Positions 22,778-32,300 of a DNA stretch of 64,000 nt are shown here, piece after piece. The position numbers were made by a program, and so were the translations under genes. The stretch spans positions 1 to 64,000 of the forward strand of contig JAZSNH010000089.1 in NCBI GenBank assembly GCA_045536305.1, written 5' to 3'. Under the pieces are notes generated by a model. It was given only the letters and a program-made list of their open reading frames with translations. It was not told where the DNA came from and made no database searches. The stretch is from JAISGQ01 sp045536305 (lineage in GTDB: Bacteria; Bacillota; Clostridia; Oscillospirales; Acutalibacteraceae). How positions within the stretch are numbered: the first letter of the stretch is position 1; the number at the start of each line of letters is the position of its first letter.

Positions 22778-22804
22778 GTTTGTATGCTAAAGTATACAAA
22801 GAAA

Positions 22805-22837
22805 CGATTCTGTTCAGTGCAGAGCTGAACAGAATCG
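22805..22837 (-). terminator. Terminator hairpin of the lipoprotein gene
   Basis: CGATTCTGTTCAG (22805-22817) and CTGAACAGAATCG (22825-22837) are perfect complements, followed on the minus strand by TTTCTTTG. It ends the minus-strand genes coming from the right. Confidence 0.8.
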
Positions 22838-22868
22838 CAATATTATTCTGTTTGCGTTTTTGTAGTAA

Positions 22869-23507
22869 TCAATTTGATATAAGCGTGTCGAGATTTACGA
22901 TCTGAGATATTATAAGATTCTCGTAAGTACCGATCATATCATGATTTCCTGTTATAAGAAGAGAAGGGAATCTTGCTCCGTATTCTGAAGAATCCGTACC
23001 TAAAATGATAAATAGGTCAAGTATTGCCAAATCTTCGTCGGAAAGACCATCGGATGGATAATTTCGCGCTCCATAGCTCCATGCGCGAATGTTATTAAGT
23101 GTTTTTGAGAATTTTTCATTTGACGAAAGACGATAAACCGAGGTGTAATCCAATAATTCTTTTTTTAGTGCATTCATATCTGCGGTTAAATCAGCTATTT
23201 CCATCAGCTTGTCTTCTGCCATATCCCGAAAATCTTCGGGTGATACAACAGCCCATGGATTATATATTATACCACTTTTTTCAGGGACGATATAATTAAG
23301 TGATGCTTCGCTGAATACAGGATCGTCCTCGTGCTGTGCAGATTCGTCACTGGCATTGTCACTGCTGCTTATTTGGTCGATTTTGCTGTCGGTGAGACCA
23401 AAATTGTATTTTGTTAAATCAAATTTGCTCCAGTCAATTTCACAGGAGCAAGCAGAAAGAGAAAAAATAAGTATAAGTATCAGACAGAGTAAAAATAAAC
23501 GCTTCAT
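22869..23507 (-). CDS. Lipoprotein of unknown function
   Basis: The start is placed at ATG 23507 (MKRLFLLCLILILIFSLSAC), spaced nine bases from AAGGGG. An ATG at 23516 touches that site and is less likely. The signal peptide ends in a lipobox 'LSAC', so the mature 212-residue precursor is a lipid-anchored surface protein. The middle part is acidic and Ser-rich ('SSSDNASDESAQHEDD'), followed by a helical region with 'EDFRDMAEDKLMEIADLTAD' and 'LKKELLDYTSVYRLSSNEKF'. No known family. It is the last of a minus-strand group with ruvX and the histidine phosphatase, but a gap and its own start region suggest independent expression. Confidence 0.65.
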   Translation of the reverse strand: MKRLFLLCLILILIFSLSACSCEIDWSKFDLTKYNFGLTDSKIDQISSSDNASDESAQHEDDPVFSEASLNYIVPEKSGIIYNPWAVVSPEDFRDMAEDKLMEIADLTADMNALKKELLDYTSVYRLSSNEKFSKTLNNIRAWSYGARNYPSDGLSDEDLAILDLFIILGTDSSEYGARFPSLLITGNHDMIGTYENLIISQIVNLDTLISN

Positions 23508-23576
23508 TTTTTTCATCCCCTTATATATTGCTGTATAAATGATAACATAAAATGACAAAAAATACAACAGGCATAC

Positions 23577-23987
23577 TTACTTAAGTGAATCAAGGTAATT
23601 CTGCAATATGACCACAGCTGCAACTGCATCGACAACAGCTTTTCTTTTTTTGCCTCGTGTATCGGTTGCATTAAGTGCGGTGTGTGCACAGACGGAAGAG
23701 CATCTTTCATCATACATAACAGTTTCAATGCCGCTGAGAGTGTGTATCTGTTCTGCCATATAGATTGCATTTTTGGCGCTCTCACCTTCGGTTCCGTCCA
23801 TGTTTAGAGGCAGTCCGACAACTATTCGTTCAGCCTTTAGTCTGTGTGCGGCGGCAATTATTTTATCAATGAGTTTTGGCGGATAGCTTTCGAATATTAC
23901 CTCGACAGGCGAAGCTAGAAACATAGTCGGATCGCATACAGCAATGCCTGTCCTGGCTTTTCCCAAATCAACGGACATGATAATCAT
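23577..23987 (-). CDS. ruvX: Putative pre-16S rRNA nuclease / Holliday junction resolvase homologue YqgF (RuvX)
   Basis: The protein has 136 residues; start ATG 23987 with AAGGAG eight bases upstream (a TTG at 23993 is rejected). The RNase H-like fold has N-terminal 'MSVDLGKARTGIAVCD' (catalytic Asp in the D.G..R.G.A motif), 'AERIVVGLPLNMDGTEG' with the conserved GLP-N-DG block, 'YDERCSS' and 'VDAVAAVVILQNYLD' with the last catalytic Asp. In E. coli this protein processes the 5' end of 16S rRNA. Its site lies in the end of the histidine phosphatase gene 12 bases away. All key residues are present. Confidence 0.92.
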   Translation of the reverse strand: MIIMSVDLGKARTGIAVCDPTMFLASPVEVIFESYPPKLIDKIIAAAHRLKAERIVVGLPLNMDGTEGESAKNAIYMAEQIHTLSGIETVMYDERCSSVCAHTALNATDTRGKKRKAVVDAVAAVVILQNYLDSLK

Positions 23988-23999
23988 AAGCAAAACTCC

Positions 24000-24683
24000 T
24001 TAATCATCATAAATCATCTTGTCGCGATTCTCTTTTTTCCACCAGGATTGATGTCTGAGGGTGGAAAGGTCATCAGACAGATGAGAGGAATCACCTTCAA
24101 GAATGAGGGTTGGCTTGTCGTTGTCATCATAATCGATAATTGAAACAGCGGTATTATCACACCATTCAACATCGTTGAGCATTTCTATGGGCATACCCTT
24201 TACAGCGCACATAAGAGTTCGTATTGCACAGCCGTGAGAAACAACAGCAACGGTTTTTCCGCGATTTTCTTTTACAACAGACAGAACTGCATTGTAAATT
24301 CTTATAAATACTTCGGTCATGGATTCGCCGTTTTCAGGATGGAAGTTCCATGGCTCAAGACTCCAGTTATGCGAATCCTCGGGATAAAGTGAAGGCAGCT
24401 CAGACCATTTTTTTCCTTCCCAGACACCGCCGTTTATTTCCATCAGATCATTGCGTTGTGTTATTGTATAATTAAAATGACGGTTTACAGCCTCGGCGGT
24501 TTCCCTTGCACGGGTCAAAGGACTTGAGTATATAGCATCAAGAGGAATATCCTTCATTCTGGCAGAAAGACTTTCGAGCTGTGCACGACCGTTGTCGGTG
24601 GGGAGTCCGTCAGAATGCCCTTGAAAGGTTCGATCCTTGTTTCCTGATGCCTCACAGTGTCTGATTAAATAAATCCTTGTCAT
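24000..24683 (-). CDS. Histidine phosphatase family protein (phosphoglycerate mutase-like)
   Basis: This 227-residue protein begins MTRIYLIRHCEASGN. The LIRHxE motif supplies the phosphorylated His at residue 9; Arg8, 'SSPLTRARETAEAV', 'EINGGVWEGKKWSEL' and 'VAVVSHGCAIRTLMC' provide the remaining catalytic pocket (second His). The substrate cannot be told from sequence: CobC-like, PhoE-like and other small-molecule phosphatases share this core. The C-terminal 25 residues ('RHQSWWKKENRDKMIYDD') are a charged tail beyond the usual domain. It is expressed with ruvX on the same strand. Confidence 0.88.
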   Translation of the reverse strand: MTRIYLIRHCEASGNKDRTFQGHSDGLPTDNGRAQLESLSARMKDIPLDAIYSSPLTRARETAEAVNRHFNYTITQRNDLMEINGGVWEGKKWSELPSLYPEDSHNWSLEPWNFHPENGESMTEVFIRIYNAVLSVVKENRGKTVAVVSHGCAIRTLMCAVKGMPIEMLNDVEWCDNTAVSIIDYDDNDKPTLILEGDSSHLSDDLSTLRHQSWWKKENRDKMIYDD

Positions 24684-24726
24684 AAAGTTTCCTTTCCGTG
24701 CTTGTCCTAAACTAAATCAATCGTTC

Positions 24727-24859
24727 TGCCGCCGCGGGAAAATGGAATGATGCGGCGGCATATTTAAAGCGGCCGGATAAAAATCGGCTGTGTAAAACGG
24801 AGCACCGGTTTTTATCCGTTCGCGTAACTGAAAGCATCCGACGCTCCTTCAGATGCTTC
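24727..24859. terminator. Three hairpins between the phosphatase and AEC transporter genes
   Basis: TGCCGCCGC (24727-24735)/GCGGCGGCA (24752-24760); CGGATAAAAA (24774-24783)/TTTTTATCCG (24809-24818); GAAAGCATC (24830-24838)/GATGCTTC (24852-24859). The middle one has A/T runs in the arms and the third lies just after the AEC transporter gene. They probably act as terminators or insulators. No gene is visible in 24684-24890. Confidence 0.5.
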
Positions 24860-24890
24860 CTTACATATTATTCAGAATATGTTTTAAAAG

Positions 24891-25817
24891 TCACTGTATA
24901 ATTGTTTGGCCTAAAGCAATTATTATCGGCATTGTTAAAATCGAGAGAACTGTTGTTACGGCTACAAGGCTGCTTGCGAGAAGAGAATTTCTCTTGCATT
25001 GACCTGCCAGCATAGAGACGGTTGCTGCAGTTGGTGCAGCAAATTCAATAAGCAAAGTGATTTTTCCTGTGAGTATAAATGGTACAGGAACAAAGAAAAG
25101 AAGTGCCAAGGCCCCGAGGGGAAGCAGAACAAGCCTTAAAAGCGAAATAATATATACACGTCCGTCTTTCAATGAAGAGAACAGATTGGCCTTTGCAAGA
25201 TGTGCACCGATTATTACCATTGCGAGAGGGGAGTTTACATCGGAAAGCATCCCGACAGCGTTGCTGATAGGTGAGGGGAGATCCAATGAAAATACAAAAA
25301 CCAAAACTGCAATGGTCAGTCCTACTGTACCGGGATTAAGCAATACCTTACGGAAGCTCATTTTGCCCGACATCATCGTATAGCCTACTACCCACTGGTA
25401 GAGTGTGAACACACATACAAAAATGGATGCAAACATTACACCGTCAGCACCGCATACAGCTCCTGCAAGAGGGATGCCCATAAACCCGCCGTTTGAAAGA
25501 GCGATTGCATTGCGAAGCACACAGCGATCGTCAGAGGGCTGTTTTCTGAAAAGTAAAAGTGAAAACAGATAAGTCAGTCCGATAAGAATAACAGAACCTG
25601 CGGCCATATATAGAAGCTGCATGGCGAGTGCACTGTCAAATTCTCGTTCCAAAGATGAAATCATAACACACGGTGTTACAACGTAAAGCAAAATGCGTGT
25701 CAGCTGCTGCATGCCGACATCACTGAACCATTTTATTTTGTAAAGCACAAATCCCACGGCCATCATCAAAAACAGCGAAAAAGCCTGAGACGAAACAGTA
25801 ATTATATTATCAAGCAT
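24891..25817 (-). CDS. AEC (auxin efflux carrier) family transporter
   Basis: This 308-residue protein has about ten membrane helices in the 5+5 arrangement of the AEC family: 'AFSLFLMMAVGFVLYKIKWF' at the N-terminus, 'LLYVVTPCVMISSLEREF' (conserved P-C/A in helix 2), 'ALSNGGFMGIPLAGAVCG' (the strongly conserved N-GF-G-P motif, about 107-125), and 'EFAAPTAATVSMLAGQ'. Bacterial AEC members export or import organic acids such as malate; the substrate is unknown here. It overlaps the small membrane protein gene upstream by eight bases, suggesting a two-gene operon. Confidence 0.88.
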   Translation of the reverse strand: MLDNIITVSSQAFSLFLMMAVGFVLYKIKWFSDVGMQQLTRILLYVVTPCVMISSLEREFDSALAMQLLYMAAGSVILIGLTYLFSLLLFRKQPSDDRCVLRNAIALSNGGFMGIPLAGAVCGADGVMFASIFVCVFTLYQWVVGYTMMSGKMSFRKVLLNPGTVGLTIAVLVFVFSLDLPSPISNAVGMLSDVNSPLAMVIIGAHLAKANLFSSLKDGRVYIISLLRLVLLPLGALALLFFVPVPFILTGKITLLIEFAAPTAATVSMLAGQCKRNSLLASSLVAVTTVLSILTMPIIIALGQTIIQ

Positions 25818-26148
25818 TATTATCCTCGTTTATTTCAGTTGTTTCTTCTTCATTTTCCGATGCATTTTCATCGGCTGCGTTATTCTGCACAGCCTTATTT
25901 TTAGCTCGTTCTCCGGAAAGAACGGTAAACATCCAGATGAGCATTAAAACAGCAATACCTCTGAGAACCCATCCTAAAACATCAACGATTCCTTCGTTGA
26001 GAAAAGCCTGAGCCGCATGGTAGCCGCCATAACAGAGACAAAGGATACCTGCACCGATAAAAACCTTGTTTTCTTTACTCATCCTGATGAATAAAAGCAA
26101 GGCTGCAACGACACATACGCCTATAAGAAAATAATCCTTAAATTCCAT
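25810..26148 (-). CDS. Small membrane protein upstream of the AEC transporter
   Basis: This 112-residue protein has helices at about 6-22 ('YFLIGVCVVAALLLFI'), 30-50 ('FIGAGILCLCYGGYHAAQAF') and 57-78 ('VLGWVLRGIAVLMLIWMFTV'), then a hydrophilic acidic C-terminal tail of about 30 residues (runs of Glu/Asn). No family is recognised. The stop overlaps the AEC transporter start by eight bases, so it is co-translated and could be an accessory subunit, though no direct evidence exists. The GAGGTGC site before ATG 26148 is good. Confidence 0.65.
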   Translation of the reverse strand: MEFKDYFLIGVCVVAALLLFIRMSKENKVFIGAGILCLCYGGYHAAQAFLNEGIVDVLGWVLRGIAVLMLIWMFTVLSGERAKNKAVQNNAADENASENEEETTEINEDNNA

Positions 26149-26273
26149 AACTGCACCTCACATGAGAATTTCAACTCAATAATTATACTCCTGATACATA
26201 TCTTCGTCAATAAAACCTTTATTTATCATAAAACACCCGGATATGTGAAGGAACCATGACAACATACCTTGAC

Positions 26274-26302
26274 TTGACATTATTTTTTTGTTATGATAAA
26301 AT
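26274..26302 (+). promoter_or_regulatory. Promoter of the LCP gene
   Basis: TTGACA (26274-26279), 17 bases, TAAAAT (26297-26302), 37 bases before the start codon of the LCP gene. Strong SigA-type match. Confidence 0.7.
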
Positions 26303-26339
26303 TTCGATAATATTTCGCATCTAAGATGGAGGTATAAAT

Positions 26340-27449
26340 ATGGATGAAAAAAGCAAAAAAATATTAAAAATAAGCTTGATCTCAGCCGGCGCAGTAATTG
26401 CAATTATCCTGATTGTTGCAATAAGCGTTATTTGGTCAATAATGGATAATATAACGTATTTAAAAGGAAACGATTTATCAATACCTGAAAATATCGACAG
26501 CATTGTTTTAGATGATGAATCGGGAACAGATGCGGATATTGTAAGCGGGGCAGATCAGATAGATGATGAGCTTATGCAGGAGATCGACTCGGAGGTTTCG
26601 GGTGTTAAAATTGACGAGAATAAGCTTAGATATGAAAAAGGAGTTAAGAATATTCTTGTCCTTGGCATAGACAGCCGAAGCATGAAAAGCACCAAATCCC
26701 GATCTGACGTTATGATAATTCTTACAATAAATGAAAAAACAAAGAAAATCGTAATGTCATCGATTATGAGGGATACTTATGTAAGCATTCCGGGCAGATC
26801 GAGCAATACCAAAATCAATGCGGCGTGTGCTTATGGCGGAGGTCCTCTTGCGGTTAAAACCGTTGAAAGCGCTTTTGGAATAAAAATTGATAATTTTGTT
26901 CTGGTCAACTTCTATTCGTTTATGGACATTGTTGATGCCTTGGGAGGAGTAGATGTTGAGATAAACAACAGCGAGAAAAAATATATCAACGGTTACATTG
27001 CCCAGATAAACAAGAAAATGGGAAAAAGTGCCGATTCCGGAAAGCTGTATAAAACAGGGTCAAGCGTACACCTTACCGGGAAGCAGGCAATGGGATATGT
27101 TCGAGTCAGATATTCAGGAAACGGAGATTATGAACGTACAGAACGTCAGAGAGAAGTGCTTGAGCAAATGATTCAGAAAGCACGTAAGGCTGATTACGGA
27201 AAGCTTGTGGATATTCTTGATTCCGTTACCGGAAATATCGCTACCGATATGTCGTCTATGGATATTTTAGGCTATGCGGCAAATGCAGGAAAATATCTTA
27301 ATTACGATATAGAACAGCTCAGAATTCCGATCAACGGCACATATAAGGGCGGTATATATAAAGGTGCATGGGTTCTCAGAATTGATTTTGAGAAGAACAG
27401 AAATGCATTATATAACGCGGTATTTGGGTCGACTGAGGCAACTGAATAA
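26340..27449 (+). CDS. LytR-CpsA-Psr (LCP) family glycopolymer ligase
   Basis: This 369-residue protein has a short cytoplasmic N-terminus, a membrane helix (about 8-32, 'ISLISAGAVIAIILIVAISV'), an acidic linker (about 50-95) and an LCP domain (about 100-340). The domain shows 'NILVLGIDSR', 'SRSDVMIILTIN' (Asp/Arg binding phosphate), 'SIMRDTYVSIPG', 'KINAACAYGG' and 'MGYVRVRYSGNGDYERTERQ' (conserved R-RY...D..R..RQ). These enzymes attach teichoic-acid-type or capsular polymers to peptidoglycan on the outer membrane face. It is a single gene with its own promoter and a bidirectional terminator after it. Confidence 0.94.
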   Translation: MDEKSKKILKISLISAGAVIAIILIVAISVIWSIMDNITYLKGNDLSIPENIDSIVLDDESGTDADIVSGADQIDDELMQEIDSEVSGVKIDENKLRYEKGVKNILVLGIDSRSMKSTKSRSDVMIILTINEKTKKIVMSSIMRDTYVSIPGRSSNTKINAACAYGGGPLAVKTVESAFGIKIDNFVLVNFYSFMDIVDALGGVDVEINNSEKKYINGYIAQINKKMGKSADSGKLYKTGSSVHLTGKQAMGYVRVRYSGNGDYERTERQREVLEQMIQKARKADYGKLVDILDSVTGNIATDMSSMDILGYAANAGKYLNYDIEQLRIPINGTYKGGIYKGAWVLRIDFEKNRNALYNAVFGSTEATE

Positions 27450-27496
27450 CATCGGCATTATACGCTTTGTCGATAACAGATAAACTTAAAATACAG

Positions 27497-27543
27497 AAAA
27501 CGAGGCAGATACAGGGAGTTACCGTGTGTCTGCCTCGTTTGCA
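27497..27543 (+). terminator. Bidirectional terminator between convergent genes
   Basis: AAACGAGGCAGATACA pairs with TGTGTCTGCCTCGTTT (27497-27540), followed by T and preceded by A residues, suitable for both strands. A second weaker hairpin, AACAGATTGTG/CACAGTCTGTT (about 27548-27580), follows and serves the minus-strand DUF1294 gene. Confidence 0.8.
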
Positions 27544-27599
27544 TAAAAAACAGATTGTGCATGCATTTTTCACAGTCTGTTTGCGTATTGATTTACTGA

Positions 27600-27884
27600 T
27601 TATTTTATAATTAAGTAAACAACAAATAATATAAGGAGTACCTGAACAAAAATTATTGCAGGAATACCGATCATAAAGCTTTTGTGCTGAGTCTTATGTC
27701 TGATTATTTTCATTGTGATGTACATGGTGATTGAGCCGCCGAGAGCAGCAGTGAGAAAAAGAGTTCTTTCACGGATTCTCCATTTTCCCTTTTTGGCTTT
27801 ATTTTTGTCCGCAACGGTAATTGAAAATGCAAATATATTGATGAACACAAGATAAATAAAAAGAAGCCAATAATACCAAGGCAT
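27600..27884 (-). CDS. DUF1294 membrane protein
   Basis: This 94-residue protein has three membrane helices and the DUF1294 core: 'DKNKAKKGKWRIRERTLFLT' (D-x-K-A-x-x-x-x-x-R-x-x-E-x-x-L), 'ALGGSITMYITMKIIRHKT' (GG-x-G---M---RHKT) and 'FMIGIPAIIFVQVLLILF'. The RHKT motif followed by a long hydrophobic helix is diagnostic. Function is unknown. It is monocistronic and convergent with the LCP gene. Length is normal for the family. Confidence 0.88.
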   Translation of the reverse strand: MPWYYWLLFIYLVFINIFAFSITVADKNKAKKGKWRIRERTLFLTAALGGSITMYITMKIIRHKTQHKSFMIGIPAIIFVQVLLILFVVYLIIK

Positions 27885-27906
27885 AAAATCATCTCCATAT
27901 ATTGTA

Positions 27907-27936
27907 TTGTATTTATGTTATTATTTTTGATATAAT
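27907..27936 (+). promoter_or_regulatory. Promoter of the glycoside hydrolase gene
   Basis: TTGTAT (27907-27912), 18-base spacer, TATAAT (27931-27936), 25 bases before the start codon. Confidence 0.5.
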
Positions 27937-27961
27937 TTGTCAAGAAAAGGAGCTGTTTGTA

Positions 27962-29203
27962 ATGAAAAAAGAAATCTGGCTGCCATTGTGCTCGATTATT
28001 CTTATTGCCGCAGTTATTTTGGCTTTTATATTTATTCCGTATGAAGGCGGTGTATATGCGCCTGTAATATCGGTTGTTTCAAATTCAGATATCAATTATA
28101 CAAAGTATGATAATGTGAATATTGATGCAGAAAATGAGATGAGGGCGATTTGGGTTCCGTATATGTCGCTTTCCAATGTATCGCCGCAAAAGATAGATTT
28201 AATAGTAAATGATGCGAAAGCTTACGGATATAATGCCATAATATTTCATGTGCGTCCATTTGCAGACGCATTATATGATTCTGATTATTTCCCGTCCTCA
28301 CATCTCTTTGACTGGGAACAGGGCGGAGAGGAAGAGTTTGACCCTCTGGCGTATGTTACAGAAAAAGCACACGAAAAGGGGATAGAGGTTCATGCGTGGA
28401 TAAATCCGTTGAGGATTCAGCATCAGAACGGCACAACACCGCAATATATATCAGAGGATAATCCATATAATATTTTCAGAAAAGATAACATTCCTGAAAA
28501 TGATTGTTATGTAATAGATTATCAAAAGGGCAAATTTTTCAATCCCGGAGAGGCAGGAGCGCGTCAGTACATAATTGACGGTATATGCGAAATAGTTGAA
28601 AATTATAATGTGGATGGTATCCACTGGGATGATTATTTTTATCCCGCGGACGATGATTCCTTTGATGATAGTGAAAGTTATATGCGATATATATCCAAGG
28701 GAGGAGAAATGAGCCTGATAGAATGGAGAACTGAAAATATAAACATCCTCGTAAGAGATACATATAAAGCTGTAAAGGAGAGAAACGAGAAGATAGTTTT
28801 CGGGATAAGTCCGCAGGGGAATATTGGGAATTGTCTTAACATGGGTGCAGATGTATATGAATGGTGCTCAAAGGATGGATATATAGATTATATTTGTCCG
28901 CAGATATACTGGGCGTTTGATCATGAGGTAGCACCGTATGATGAGATGTGTATTAAGTGGCGGAAAATTGCAATTAACCCGTCTGTAAAGCTGTATATAG
29001 GGCTTGCCTTGTATAAAGCAGGGACAGATAGCGATAAAGGATCCTGGGAGGGTGCAAACGATATACTGGCAAAAGAAGTCAGATATGCGCGAAGCGATGA
29101 AATCTCAGCAGACGGATTTATGGTTTATTCATACGATTATTTGAAGACGGAAGAAACAAGAGAAGAGGTAATTAACCTTACAAATGAATTAAATGTAAAT
29201 TAA
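27962..29203 (+). CDS. Glycoside hydrolase-like 10 (GHL10/YngK-type) membrane-anchored enzyme
   Basis: The start is ATG 27962 (MKKEIWLPLCSIILIAAVIL) after AAAAGGAG; earlier in-frame codons are rejected. This 413-residue protein has an N-terminal anchor or uncleaved signal (about 5-25) and then a TIM-barrel of the GHL10 (DUF187) family: 'EMRAIWVPYMSLS', 'AKAYGYNAIIFHVRPFADAL', 'GIEVHAWINPLRI', 'VDGIHWDDYFYP' (conserved D-D near strand 4), 'GISPQGNIGN' and 'CPQIYWAFDH'. These are predicted cell-surface hydrolases acting on envelope glycans. The conserved acidic residues are present, so it is probably active. Confidence 0.9.
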   Translation: MKKEIWLPLCSIILIAAVILAFIFIPYEGGVYAPVISVVSNSDINYTKYDNVNIDAENEMRAIWVPYMSLSNVSPQKIDLIVNDAKAYGYNAIIFHVRPFADALYDSDYFPSSHLFDWEQGGEEEFDPLAYVTEKAHEKGIEVHAWINPLRIQHQNGTTPQYISEDNPYNIFRKDNIPENDCYVIDYQKGKFFNPGEAGARQYIIDGICEIVENYNVDGIHWDDYFYPADDDSFDDSESYMRYISKGGEMSLIEWRTENINILVRDTYKAVKERNEKIVFGISPQGNIGNCLNMGADVYEWCSKDGYIDYICPQIYWAFDHEVAPYDEMCIKWRKIAINPSVKLYIGLALYKAGTDSDKGSWEGANDILAKEVRYARSDEISADGFMVYSYDYLKTEETREEVINLTNELNVN

Positions 29204-29266
29204 AATTGAAATAATTAGTGATAATCTATTGCAATTTAATTATAATTGAATTACAATATAGTAAAA

Positions 29267-29296
29267 TTTAGTAAAATTTCGTATGATTTTACTAAA
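29267..29296 (+). promoter_or_regulatory. AT-rich hairpin before the GGDEF/EAL gene
   Basis: TTTAGTAAAAT (29267-29277) pairs with ATTTTACTAAA (29286-29296), 27 bases ahead of the start codon and 16 bases ahead of the GAGGTGG ribosome site. It could be a regulator's operator or leader structure. The rest of 29204-29322 is very AT-rich and holds no gene. Confidence 0.35.
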
Positions 29297-29322
29297 AGTG
29301 TTAAAAACATTGAGGTGGGAAA

Positions 29323-32300
29323 ATGTCTGACGAACACAGCAATGGGCCGTTACGTGCTAATTTTAATGAGTTCGATACATTAACAGGTTTATATTCTCAC
29401 AACGAAACATTCAAAAAAATAACAAAATACTTAAAAGAGCAGGGTGAAAACAGCACTCATGCTCTTATTGCGGTTGATATAAAAGATCTCGATTCGATAA
29501 ATAATATTCTTGGGCATGATAAAGGTGACGAGGCTATTGCCGCGGCAGCAGGGATGTTCAAAAAAATTATGCCCTCTGATGCAATTTTAGGCAGGACAGG
29601 CGGAGACAAGTTTTTGGCTTTTATCAAAAATTGCCTGAATAAGGAAGAGGCTGAAAAATACGCTTCGATAATTGCCGAAGAAATAAAATTTGATCTTCAT
29701 GACGATAACAACTCGGTTGAGATATCTGTAACAGTTGGTGTGAGCTTATACGGTATCGACGATACAGATATAAAAAGCTTGTACAATAAGGCAGATGCGG
29801 CTCTTTATTATGCTAAAAAATATACCGATTGTAAATATTATCTGTATGATAACTCAACGATATCAGAGTACATTCGTGCGGAAGAAAAACAAAATCTGAA
29901 CCAGCTTCGAACACTGCTTGAATATATGGACGGCGGCGTGATTCTTGTCGATGTCGGGGAAGATATAAATATTTACTATGCAAGTCCGAGCTTTTATAAA
30001 ATGACCCACAGGACGACTGAGGAGATCGGAGAAAACGGCGAACGGCTGCTTTCTGTGGTTGTACCCGAAGACAGAAAAAAGCTTACGGAAATGGCTTCTT
30101 GCGTAGCTGAAACCGGAGAAACGCTTGAAAATGTTTACAGGGTTTTCGAAACTGACGGTACAATTGGATGGCGTCAGATTTGTGCGGCAAGTTTGCCGGG
30201 TATTAATAAATTCGGACATAAGTCCGTAATCTGTGTGATAACAGATGTTTCTGAGCTCAAGGAAACAAACGCAGCGCTTGAGGCGATTGTTGAAAACTCT
30301 CCTGCGGGTATAGGTGTTTTTGAAATATACAACGATACCATTAAGCCGATTTACTATAATCCGTTGCTCAAAAAGTTTGTGGGCTCAACGGATGACAGTA
30401 ATCTGAGAAATATTATCGATCAAATTTCGGATGAGTATCGATCAAAGGTACAGGAGAAAGCTTTGAGTTGTTCTTACGAAGGAAGAATCTGTGAGACAGA
30501 ATTTAAAATGTTTGATGTCTGCGGAGAGGAGAAATACCTCAGCGCACGCGGTGTTAACATTTTTGAACGTAATGAAAAAGTATATACACTGGTTATTTTT
30601 TCGGATATTACAAAGGAATATGCATTAAAAAAACAGATCAGATTCGAAGAAGAGCGCTACAGAACAGCGGTTGATCTTACAAAGACAGTCCTTTGGGAGG
30701 TCGATCTGAAGAAAAAGGTTACATATCATTATACCGATAGACCGACCAGAAACGGTGCGACAGCGAACGTGTACGAAAATTCACCTGAAAGCATAATAGA
30801 ATCGGGAATTATTCATCAGGATTTTGTTGATGAATACAGAAGAATGTATGAAATGCTTTTCAGCGGAAATGACTCGGGTGAATATTTTTATAAACGTTTG
30901 GACGAAAACAACGAGTTTATATGGATCAAGGCAAAGTTCCGTATCTTAAAGGATGAAAACGGAGAAAATTATTACTCGGTCGGAATAGCAGAAAAAGTTC
31001 TTAATATCGATGCTCAGATGCGTCGTTTTGAGCAGGAGCAATACTTCTGCGATCAGGTTTCAAACAGTGTTATAGGCTCGATTAAAATCAATCTGAGCAA
31101 AAATAACATTGAACGTCATTTTATCTCATCGACTACACGTAAGCTGTTAAGCAACATACATACTTATGATGATTTGCTTATAAGATCGGTAAGTCTGATT
31201 TCTATTGCCGAAGATCGGGAAAATCTCACACAGAAAATGTCCAGAGATAACCTTTTCAAGGTGTTCAGAAATGGTCAGGACTGGATGAATGTCGAGTTTA
31301 GAAGAAGAGACGGTTCTGAAAAAATTCGATGGACGAGCATAGCAATGAGCTTGTTAAGACATCCCGTTACAGGAGATCTTTACGGCTTTGCTTATGTAAG
31401 AGATGTTGATAAAAGAAGAAGATGGGAGTTTTCATTGCCGTCAAAGGTTGAACGTGACGCGATAAGTATGCTTTACAGTCGTTCAACTGCTGTGGATATG
31501 ATAAACACAATGCTTCCTACAGTAAAGGATAAATCGTCCTATTGTGCCATGTGTATGATAGAAATTGACGGACTCGATGCAATACTGGCTGATAAGGGTG
31601 AATACATGGTTCATAATATACTGTTTACAATGGGCCGTGTTTTAAGAATTATAGTTGACGGTGCTGCTATTGTAGGACAGATAGAGTCGAATCGTGTCAT
31701 GATCTTCAGAGTGGGGATCGGTTCTCCTGAAGAGCAATTCCTCAGAGCCGAATATTCGGCGGACAGACTTGCCACGATGATAAGAATAACGTTCCCTGAC
31801 GAAAACATCAATATTTACAGCAGTGCAGTTCTTGCAAAAGCATCTAATGCAAATCTTCATGATTTATATGAAAAAGCATACCAGTCCTGCGGCGAAGCTG
31901 TCATGCGAAAATCAAAAGTTGTCAGAACTATGATTTGTAATGATGACGAAAGTACGGATAAATCTGAATTCATTCCTTCCGACGGCCATATTCAACGCGA
32001 TCATCAGACGGGATTGTTAACTCGTCAGGACTATTATGATTCTTTCCGTAAGCTCAGACCGGAAACACTTTCTTCTCTCGGTGTATTTATTGCGGATATC
32101 AACGGATTGGGAACAATAAATCATAGATACGGAATGGAATACGGAGACAGGATCATTAAGTGCGTTGCCGATAATCTTCTTACAGAATTTAGCGATGATG
32201 AAGTGTTCCGTGTATCGGGTGATGAATTCCATGTTTTATCCAAAAATACAACGCAGGACAGCTTTTTGGAGCGCTGCGATGCGGTTGTTGAGCTTATTTC

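Noticed and set aside
29204..29322. c-di-GMP riboswitch before the GGDEF/EAL gene
   Set aside because: The region is short and almost only A/T, with no GNRA or receptor motifs of GEMM RNAs.
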